Shown: piece after piece, positions 1 to 6,200 of the stretch
Numbering within the stretch: the stretch's first letter is position 1
Layout of the letters: each line of letters starts with the position of its first letter
DNA from: Rickettsiales bacterium
GTDB lineage: Bacteria > Pseudomonadota > Alphaproteobacteria > Rickettsiales > JANQQO01
Reading direction: 5' to 3'
DNA: 6,327 bases
NCBI GenBank assembly: GCA_028289305.1
Contig: JANQQO010000125.1
Coordinates: 1-6,327, forward strand
Program-made: the position numbers and the translations under genes
Notes under the pieces: generated by a model
What the model was told of the DNA's origin: nothing
What the model saw: the letters and a program-made list of their open reading frames with translations, nothing else
Databases searched by the model: none

Positions 1-141
1 ATGGGCGGTGATGCCGTCTGCGCCGGCTTCTGCGGCGATACGCGCGGCTTCTAGCGGATCGGGGTGCGGCTCACCACGGGCATTGCGGATGGTGGCGACA
101 TGGTCGATATTAACGCCGAGGCGGAGTTTTTTAGGATTCAT
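1..141 (-). CDS. pdxJ: Pyridoxine 5'-phosphate synthase PdxJ, N-terminal fragment (runs off the left edge)
   Basis: Only the first 47 codons are present, read leftward from the ATG at 139-141; the frame is open to base 1. The product begins MNPKKLRLGVNIDHVATIRN and continues ARGEPHPDPLEAARIAAEAG, then ADGITAH. This matches the N-terminus of PdxJ, in which the NIDHVATIRNARG stretch forms the first strand and phosphate/substrate-binding part of a TIM barrel. By family knowledge PdxJ condenses 1-deoxy-D-xylulose 5-phosphate with 3-amino-2-oxopropyl phosphate to give pyridoxine 5'-phosphate, the last ring-closing step of DXP-dependent vitamin B6 synthesis in the cytoplasm. The gene starts 4 bases after the rel stop codon, and its ribosome site lies inside the end of rel, so the two are almost certainly co-transcribed and translationally coupled. 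The rest of the roughly 240-residue protein lies outside the window. Confidence 0.95.
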   Translation of the reverse strand, partial: MNPKKLRLGVNIDHVATIRNARGEPHPDPLEAARIAAEAGADGITAH

Positions 142-145
142 GGCT

Positions 146-2311
146 TTACCTCCCGCTCGCATAGCGTTCGACCGAATGGACGGCTTTTTTCGAGCGCAAC
201 CCGGCCATGACATTGGCGAGGTGTTTGACATCGCTGACTTCAACATCGAGGATGAGTTCGAAGAATTCAGGTGTGCGATGGGTGATGCGTAAGTTATTGA
301 TATTGCCGCCATCTTTTGCGATGCTGTTGGAGAGTACGCCGAGGCTGCCAGCTTTATGTTCGAGTACGGCTTTTAAGCGGCCGACATAGGTTTGATCGCC
401 GGTGGTATCTTCCCAGGCGAGGTCGACCCAGCGTTCGGGCTCATCAGTGTAGCGTTCGAGCTCGTCGCAATTGGCGGTGTGGACGGTGACGCCCTTGCCG
501 GTGTTGACGATGCCGACAATGGGCTCGCCCGGCAGCGGGTGGCAGCAGCCGGCGAAATGTACGGCCATATCAGGGATGAGGCCTTTAATGGGGATGGAGA
601 GGCGTTTTGGGCCTTCTTCTTCGGGGCGTTTGCCGCGCAGGCGCGCGAGGAGTGAGAGGGATTTGCGGCTGCTGGAGAGGGGGCGGTCGGGATAGAGCGC
701 TTTGAAGATTTCGTTTTTATTGATGACGCCTTCGCCGACCGCGGCATAGAGATCGTCCGTGGTTTGCTTGCCAAAGGTGGGCAGGATGGGCTTAAGGTCT
801 TTATCGCGGAGCTCGACCTGCTCTTGTTTGAAGGTTTTGGTGAGGATGGCCTTGCCGAGGCGGACGAATTCATCTCGCTGCTGGGTGCGCATGAAGCGGC
901 GGATTTCCGAGCGCGCCTTGCCGGTGACGACGAATTTTTCCCAGACGGGAGAGGGATTTTGTGATTTGGAGGTGATGATTTCGACCTGATCGCCATTTTT
1001 TAAGCGGGTGCGCAGCGGGACGATGCGGTTATTCACCTTAGCGCCGACGCAGGTGCGGCCGACTTCGGAGTGTACGGCGAAGGCGAAATCAACGGGGGTG
1101 GATTGCTGTGGCAATACGATGAGCCGGCCTTTGGGCGTGAAGCAAAAGACCTGATCGTGATACATTTCTAATTTGGTGTGTTCGAGAAATTCCTCAGCGC
1201 TGCCGGATTGTTCCACGATGTGGAGGAGCTCACGGATCCAGCGATACTGCTTACCGTCAGTGCTGTATTCGCCGCCTTGTTTATAGATCCAGTGGGCGGC
1301 GACACCCCATTCGGCCACTTCGTGCATGGCGTGGGTGCGGATTTGGATTTCGATGCGCTGGTGGTTGGGGCCGATGATGACGGTGTGTAAGGAGCGGTAG
1401 CCGTTTTCTTTAGGCGTGCTGATGAAATCTTTGAAGCTACCGGGGATCATTTGGTAGTTGGAATGGATGGCGCCGAGGGCGAGGTAGCATTCTTCAACCG
1501 TGTCGACAACGGCGCGGAAGGCCATGATGTCGGTGAGTTGCTCGAATTCGATGTTTTTATTCTGCATCTTACGCCAAATGGAAAACGGAGCTTTTTCACG
1601 GCCGATGACAGGTGCGCGAATTTCCACATCTTCTAGGGTGTTTTGAAGGTCTTTGATGATTCTTTCTACGACAACGGTGCCGTTTTTCCGCAGCTGTTCG
1701 AGGCGGGTCATGATGGAAGTATAGCCCTCTGGCTGGAGCTCTTTGAAAGCGAGTTCTTCAAGCTCTTCTTTGAGCTTTTGCGCGCCGATGCGCTCTGCCA
1801 AGGGAACATAAATCTCCATGGTTTCATGCGCGATGCGTTGGCGCTTTTTCTCTTTATCCAGGAAATGCAGGGTGCGCATGTTATGCAGGCGATCGGCGAG
1901 TTTGACCAATAATACGCGGATATCTTCTGAAATGGCGGTAAGGAATTTGCGGAAATTCTCTGCCTGACGGGTGTTTTCTGAATTAAAGCTGATTTGGGTG
2001 AGTTTGGTAACGCCATCAACGAGCTGGGCGATATTCGGCCCGAAGTCTTTTTCAATATCATCCAGGGTGGCGGATGTATCTTCGATGGTATCGTGGAGGA
2101 TGGCGGTGATGATGGTATCGCGATCGAGCTTCATTTCCGCGAGGATTTCTGCAACGGCGATCGGGTGGTGGTAATAGGGGTCACCAGAGGCGCGTTTTTG
2201 CCCTTCATGGTATTTTTTCGCGCTGGTAACGGCTTGATCAATCAGCTTACGATCTTTGCCGCTATAGAGCGTGGTGATAGCTTTGGGTAATGTGGTCGTG
2301 GTTTTAGGCAT
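146..2311 (-). CDS. rel: Bifunctional (p)ppGpp synthetase/hydrolase (Rel/SpoT family, RSH)
   Basis: A long RSH protein that makes and degrades the stringent-response alarmones ppGpp and pppGpp. I place the start at the ATG at 2309-2311 (MPKTTTTLPK..., 721 residues), close to the usual family length. The frame extends 31 codons further to a GTG at 2404, but those codons are a palindromic repeat. Domains: an HD hydrolase at about 40-150, with the metal-site set H49, H73-D74, E77-D78 and the LADRLHN stretch (D140, N144), so hydrolase looks intact; a synthetase domain at about 232-345, with GREK, TDIMAFR, GYRSLH (304-309) and EIQIRT (321-326), so synthesis also looks intact; TGS at about 387-448; a Cys/His cluster (C589, C590, H591, C615); and a C-terminal ACT domain at about 642-715. 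Having both activities fits the single RSH enzyme of most alphaproteobacteria. It lies between rpoZ and pdxJ. No strong ribosome site is seen before MPK. Confidence 0.95.
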   Translation of the reverse strand: MPKTTTTLPKAITTLYSGKDRKLIDQAVTSAKKYHEGQKRASGDPYYHHPIAVAEILAEMKLDRDTIITAILHDTIEDTSATLDDIEKDFGPNIAQLVDGVTKLTQISFNSENTRQAENFRKFLTAISEDIRVLLVKLADRLHNMRTLHFLDKEKKRQRIAHETMEIYVPLAERIGAQKLKEELEELAFKELQPEGYTSIMTRLEQLRKNGTVVVERIIKDLQNTLEDVEIRAPVIGREKAPFSIWRKMQNKNIEFEQLTDIMAFRAVVDTVEECYLALGAIHSNYQMIPGSFKDFISTPKENGYRSLHTVIIGPNHQRIEIQIRTHAMHEVAEWGVAAHWIYKQGGEYSTDGKQYRWIRELLHIVEQSGSAEEFLEHTKLEMYHDQVFCFTPKGRLIVLPQQSTPVDFAFAVHSEVGRTCVGAKVNNRIVPLRTRLKNGDQVEIITSKSQNPSPVWEKFVVTGKARSEIRRFMRTQQRDEFVRLGKAILTKTFKQEQVELRDKDLKPILPTFGKQTTDDLYAAVGEGVINKNEIFKALYPDRPLSSSRKSLSLLARLRGKRPEEEGPKRLSIPIKGLIPDMAVHFAGCCHPLPGEPIVGIVNTGKGVTVHTANCDELERYTDEPERWVDLAWEDTTGDQTYVGRLKAVLEHKAGSLGVLSNSIAKDGGNINNLRITHRTPEFFELILDVEVSDVKHLANVMAGLRSKKAVHSVERYASGR
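149..154 (-). promoter_or_regulatory. Ribosome binding site of pdxJ inside the end of rel
   Basis: On the minus strand the sequence reads GGGAGG, then 7 bases, then the pdxJ ATG. The site covers the last two sense codons of rel (GGG AGG), directly before its TAA stop at 146-148. A ribosome finishing rel therefore sits on the pdxJ start site, which suggests translational coupling. Confidence 0.8.
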
Positions 2312-2333
2312 GTTATTTTGATAGTAGCATTCC

Positions 2334-2402
2334 GTCATCCCAGCCTTGAGCTGGGATCCACTTGCACTATCAGTACTGGATTCCAGCTTCCGCTGGAATG
2401 AC
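2334..2402. repeat. Palindromic dispersed-type repeat with two hairpins, just upstream of rel
   Basis: Two short perfect stems are visible: ATCCCAGC (2337-2344) with GCTGGGAT (2350-2357), and ATTCCAGC (2380-2387) with GCTGGAAT (2392-2399). The outer ends GTCAT (2334-2338) and ATGAC (2398-2402) also pair, so the whole element is an imperfect inverted repeat around a short centre. Its minus-strand reading is open in the rel frame and gives SFQRKLESS...LKAGMTE. Repeats of this general kind (GTCAT-CCAGC ends, FQRKLESS-like translation) are common between genes of many proteobacteria. No T-run follows either hairpin, so it does not look like an intrinsic terminator. Copy number elsewhere in the genome cannot be judged here. 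Confidence 0.8.
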
Positions 2403-2431
2403 ACTATACGTACTTTTTATGTGTGATGCAA
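2403..2431 (-). promoter_or_regulatory. Possible sigma-70-type promoter for rel
   Basis: On the minus strand TTGCAT (2426-2431) and TATAGT (2403-2408) are 17 bases apart. The -10 matches consensus at 5 of 6 positions, the -35 only at 3 of 6. Transcription would begin near 2396, inside the palindromic repeat and downstream of the upstream GTG at 2404. That would exclude the longer rel start and place the repeat hairpins in the rel leader. Sequence match only. Confidence 0.4.
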
Positions 2432-2443
2432 ACGGCTAAGGGG

Positions 2444-2878
2444 CTAGTCGTCTACGTCGAGATTCTCTTCAGCAAAGAGATTCTCAAGCTCACCGGCGTT
2501 ATCGACTTTATTTTCTTCCATCACGCCGCCTTCAGGATCAACGCCTTCGATTTCTTGCATGAGGGAATCAGCATTAGGTGCTGCCGGTGTGGCTGCAGGA
2601 GCTGCTTTTTCCGTGACTTCTTCTTCGTCACCTTCGGTAATACGGTCGCGATCGAGGAGTTTTTGGTTGGCTTGCACCACGTCTTCACGCAGAGCGTCGA
2701 TCGTGATTTTATCCATAGCGATTTCCCGCAGCGAGATAACTGTATCTTTCTCACCTTCACGCTCAATGGTAAGCGGGGCGCCACCGGCGATGGATTTCGC
2801 ACGCTGGGCGGCTAGAGCAACGAGCTCGAAGCGACTCTCGACTTTTTTGACACAATCTTCAACGGTAATACGGGCCAT
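2444..2878 (-). CDS. rpoZ: DNA-directed RNA polymerase omega subunit
   Basis: Small RNA polymerase subunit that assists folding and assembly of beta-prime; in many bacteria it also forms part of a ppGpp-binding site. The protein begins MARITVEDCVKKVESRFELV and continues ALAAQRAKSIAGGAPLTIER, the typical omega core (about residues 1-67, with RFELV at 16-20 and the AAQRAK helix). The ATG at 2876-2878 is preceded by GGAGAA (2886-2891) at 7 bases, so I prefer it to an in-frame ATG five codons upstream. At 144 residues it is clearly longer than the 91-residue E. coli protein. The extra C-terminal part (about 82-144) is rich in Glu, Asp, Ala and Pro, looks disordered, and ends in LENLFAEENLDVDD. 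Longer omega proteins are usual in alphaproteobacteria. It is upstream of rel in the same direction, with a 132-base gap holding the palindromic repeat and a possible second promoter. Confidence 0.95.
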   Translation of the reverse strand: MARITVEDCVKKVESRFELVALAAQRAKSIAGGAPLTIEREGEKDTVISLREIAMDKITIDALREDVVQANQKLLDRDRITEGDEEEVTEKAAPAATPAAPNADSLMQEIEGVDPEGGVMEENKVDNAGELENLFAEENLDVDD

Positions 2879-2922
2879 GGGGCAGTTCTCCAACGTATAG
2901 GGATTAGTGCTGAACGGCGGGC

Positions 2923-2950
2923 ACTATACCTAGTTTTTTACCCAAAACAA
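2923..2950 (-). promoter_or_regulatory. Probable rpoZ promoter
   Basis: On the minus strand TTGTTT (2945-2950) and TATAGT (2923-2928) are 16 bases apart. The -10 has 5 of 6 consensus bases, the -35 only 3 of 6. Transcription would start near 2916, giving a leader of about 38 bases that includes the GGAGAA ribosome site. The same TATAGTG -10 core occurs in the candidate rel promoter. Confidence 0.5.
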
Positions 2951-3263
2951 CGGTTTTTTATGGGGTATGTGTGTTAGGGGCGGTTATAGCGGGTTTTACA
3001 GGTGAATTTCACGGGGATAGGGGTATGGCATTTTTGGGGTGTAATTTTTCGATAAGATATTGATTTATAATGATTTTATGGGCAATGTGCGGATAGATGG
3101 TCCTTTGTAGGTATTTTCTCAATATATTTCCGATTTCTTAACGATTTGTTAACCTTTTTCGTGCATTATGGAAGGTATGGATCGGAGGGGAGGCATTTGT
3201 TGGGCTGACCTTTTTGGGGCTCCGTGCTTTTTCTCTCCGGTTCCATGAGAATAGGGGAGAAAC
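2951..3263. other. Divergent intergenic region between rpoZ and the RTX gene
   Basis: No coding sequence is credible here. It contains a small dyad GTGAA-T-TTCAC (3002-3012), an 8-base direct repeat GGGGTATG (2962-2969 and 3020-3027), an exact TATAAT (3066-3071) without a good -35 partner, and a CtrA-type box (3138-3153). Downstream is a weak potential stem between the GGATCGGAG stretch near 3179-3188 and CTCCGGTTCC near 3236-3245. The region is AT-richer than the genes around it, especially at 3040-3170, as expected for promoter DNA. The leader of the RTX gene would lie in the right third. Confidence 0.6.
3138..3153 (+). promoter_or_regulatory. CtrA-type binding box upstream of the RTX gene
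   Basis: The sequence reads TTAACGATTTGTTAAC: two TTAA half-sites (3138-3141 and 3149-3152) separated by exactly 7 bases and followed by C. This is a full match to the consensus TTAA-N7-TTAAC of CtrA, the alphaproteobacterial cell-cycle and surface-structure regulator. It lies about 110 bases before the GTG start of the RTX gene. CtrA boxes often overlap the -35 region of activated promoters; a matching -10 is not clear here (TATGGA at 3167-3172 is a weak candidate). The rpoZ promoter is about 190 bases away, so the RTX gene is the likelier target. Confidence 0.55.
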
Positions 3264-6200
3264 GTGAGTAGCATTTTTGGTTCCAGTGGTGATGACACCC
3301 TCATAGGCGGCGATGCCGGTGATTCGCTTTTCGGCCAATTGGGCGCGGATAGCATTCTAGGCGGGGCTGTCGCCGATTTCATTCAAGGCAATACAGGTAA
3401 TGATACGCTGCTTGGCGGATTAGGAAATGACCACATGCGCGGCGGCAAGGATGCTGATCAGCTGTTTGGTGAAGACGGCGATGATATACTCTTTGGCGAG
3501 AATGGAGCGGATAGCCTATTTGGCAGCATGGGGAATGATTCGCTGTATGGTGGTTTGGATGCCGATCGGCTGGTGAGTGGCCAGGGCAATGACTTTTTAC
3601 AAGGCAATCAGGGTGGTGATGTTCTGTTTGCTGGGCTCGGGGTGGATACGGTGTTTGGTGGCAAGGATGCCGATGAGCTGCATGCCGGCGATGGCAATGA
3701 TATCATGAACGGGAATATTGGTAATGATACGCTGTTTGGCGATAGCGGCGATGACCTGATTCATGGGGGTAAAGATAATGATGTGCTGAGTGGCGGTACT
3801 GGTAATGACACGCTGTTTGGTGATAAAGCGAATGATACGCTGAGCGGCAATGAGGGGAATGATCGTTTTGTTATCGCTAAGGAAGCGGGCGCTACAGATA
3901 CGATTACAGATTATGAAATCAGCAACCCAGATGAGCTGATCGAGCTGGTTGGGTTTGCGTTCACTGGTTTTGACCAATTACAGGTAACACAATCCGGCAC
4001 GGATGCGGTGGTGGATTTGGGTGACGGGCAGAGCCTGATCATTCAATCAACCGCAGCAAGCGCATTGAGCAGTGCTGGATTTATGTTTACCGCAGGAACA
4101 TCGCCAGGAGGGGCAAGTATTCCGGGAGGGAGTGACTCTTCTGGCGGTGGCAGTTCTGGAGGAAGCTCGGGAGGATCGGGCGGTACAAGTGGTGCTAGCG
4201 GCGGAAGCGGCGGCTCGGGAGGATCCGGCGGCTCTGGTGGCAGTGGCGGTTCTGGCGGTAGCGGTGGCTCAGGCGGTTCCGGTGGCTCGGGTGGTTCTGG
4301 TGGCGGTGGCAGTACGCCTCCTAGTGGTCCTCAAAGCTTTACACTGACTGCGGCAGCAGATGATTTTACCGGTGGTACTTCTACGGATACCTTTACTACA
4401 AGCGAGGCAAATTTTGCGGCAGCAGATAGTTTGGTGGGTGGCGATAACGCCGATACGCTAGAATTTACCGATGCGGCAAATATTCAGCTGGCTGAATTGG
4501 CGAATAAAAGCGGTATTGATGTGCTGAAGTTCACAGTGGGCAGCAATAATGTTGTGCTGAGCGATGCATTTGTGGATGCGGCGGATAGTGATCGTCTGCT
4601 GATAGATAATGGGAATAACACGCTTTCTTCTCTGGATACTTCCGGTGTGGGTTCGGCGCGTGATGTGGTGATTGGCGGTATTGGTCAGGTGACACTGGCG
4701 GATGGTGGTGATAACCGTGTGTTGGTGGATAGCGGCGTGAATGCGAATATTGTGGCGGGTGATGGTGATGATACGGTGATTGGTAGCACGGGATCGGATG
4801 ATGTGACCTTGGGTGAGGGCAATGAAGATATTCAGACCAATGATGGCAATGACACGATTCGTATTAATGCGGCGATTACGCTGGATGCGGGTGATGCGAT
4901 TGATGGCGGTGGCGGTACGGACCAATTGCTGATTAGCGTGGGTGGTACGTTTGACCTGACGGCGATTGGCGTGTTCAGCGGTATTGAGACGATTACGACG
5001 GGCAATACGGCGGTGACGATGACCCTGACGAATGCCGCACTTGCGGTGACGATGGGCTCAGGCAATGACACGGTGACGCTTGGCTTGGCAGATCAGAATA
5101 TTAATACTGGTGGCGGGGATGATACGATTAACCTAAATCCGAACACGGTGAGCGCTGGTGATGTGATTGATGGTGGCACAGGCACGGATACGGTGGTGTT
5201 GACTGCAGGTGGCACGGCGAACTTCACGAGCATGACGAGCTTCTCTGGCATTGAGGTGATTAACACCGGCAATGCGGCCGTGACGATGACACTGGTGGAT
5301 GGCGCGGTGACAGTGAATGCTGGCACGGGTGGTAATACAATCACCGGTGGTGCAGGTGGGCAGACGCTGAACTCGGGTAGTGGTAATGATGTGATTACCG
5401 GTGGTAGTGGTAATGATGTGATTACGGCAGGCACGGGGAATGACTCGATTAATGGTGGTGATGGGGCGGATACGATTAATGTGAATCAAGGGAATCAGAC
5501 GATTCTCGGCGGTGCGGGGGATGATATTATTAATATCGTCGGTACGCACACCTTTGATGTGAATGACTCGATCGATGGTGGTACGGGTAGTAATACACTG
5601 AATATTACCGGTGGTGGTACCTTGGATTTCCGCACATTGACGGCGTTTAATAATATTCAAACGGTTACGACGGATAACAATGCTACGATTATTACGCTAG
5701 CGAATAACAACACTACCGTGCTTACCGCGGGTTCAGGCAATGATGTGCTGGTGGGTGGTACGATGGCCGAAACCATTAACGGTGGTAGCGGAGATGATAA
5801 TATTTCCGGCGTGGATGGGGATGATGAAATCTCTGGTGGTGACGGGAATGACTTTATGTTTGGTGGTGATGGCGCAGATACGCTGGTGGGTGGTAATGAT
5901 AATGATACGATCACCGGTAGTTCCGGCAATGATTCGATGACCGGCGGTGCGGGCGATGATGAATTCCGCGTGGAAGATTTGGGCGCGGAGACCGATCGCA
6001 TCACAGATTTCAATGTGGGTAATGATTTGATTGATCTCTCGACCTTTGCGGCGCAATTCCCGGATTACACCGCGTTCTTGGCAACGAATGTGTCGGATGA
6101 TGGCACCGATACCACGATTGATCTGGGTGGTGGGCAGACGCTGATTTTAGAAAATGTGCTGGAAGCTTCGCTGACGCGGGATAAATTCGCCCTGAACGAG

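Noticed and set aside
373..996. A 207-codon minus-strand frame inside rel
   Set aside because: It is a shifted reading of rel on the same strand, rich in Ser, Pro and Ala, with no domain; the rel frame across it is continuous through the TGS and Cys/His regions.
8..2290. Plus-strand open frames across the rel and pdxJ region
   Set aside because: They lie opposite strongly conserved rel and pdxJ coding sequence and show no recognisable product; they are frame shadows.
2337..2399. The hairpins between rpoZ and rel as an intrinsic terminator
   Set aside because: The stems are short and are not followed by a T-run on either strand; they form part of a palindromic repeat.
2423..2900. Plus-strand frames opposite rpoZ
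   Set aside because: rpoZ on the minus strand is clearly recognised and these frames show no independent support.
3066..3071. Exact TATAAT as the promoter of the RTX gene
   Set aside because: No -35 element with acceptable sequence stands 15-19 bases upstream, and the surrounding DNA is AT-rich enough for a chance match; mentioned only in the intergenic entry.
3179..3245. A structured leader or riboswitch upstream of the RTX gene
   Set aside because: The possible stem has a mismatch and a bulge, and no known riboswitch core is recognisable.
3285..3878. Regular repeats as a CRISPR array or satellite DNA
   Set aside because: The period is 27 bases with an unbroken reading frame and RTX nonapeptide translation; there are no identical repeats separated by unique spacers.
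4072..4347. Plus-strand 91-codon frame over the Gly-Ser linker
   Set aside because: It is an out-of-frame reading of the GGS codons (Val/Ala/Leu repeats) and lies wholly inside the RTX frame.
3597..6056. Long minus-strand open frames opposite the RTX gene (for example 3597-3977, 4458-4925, 5133-5660, 5657-6013)
   Set aside because: They are antisense images of GGT/GAT/ACG/ATT-rich repeat codons: their products are low-complexity Ile/Thr/Arg/His or Val/Pro/Ser strings without any family signature, they overlap each other, and the plus-strand RTX frame explains the sequence fully.
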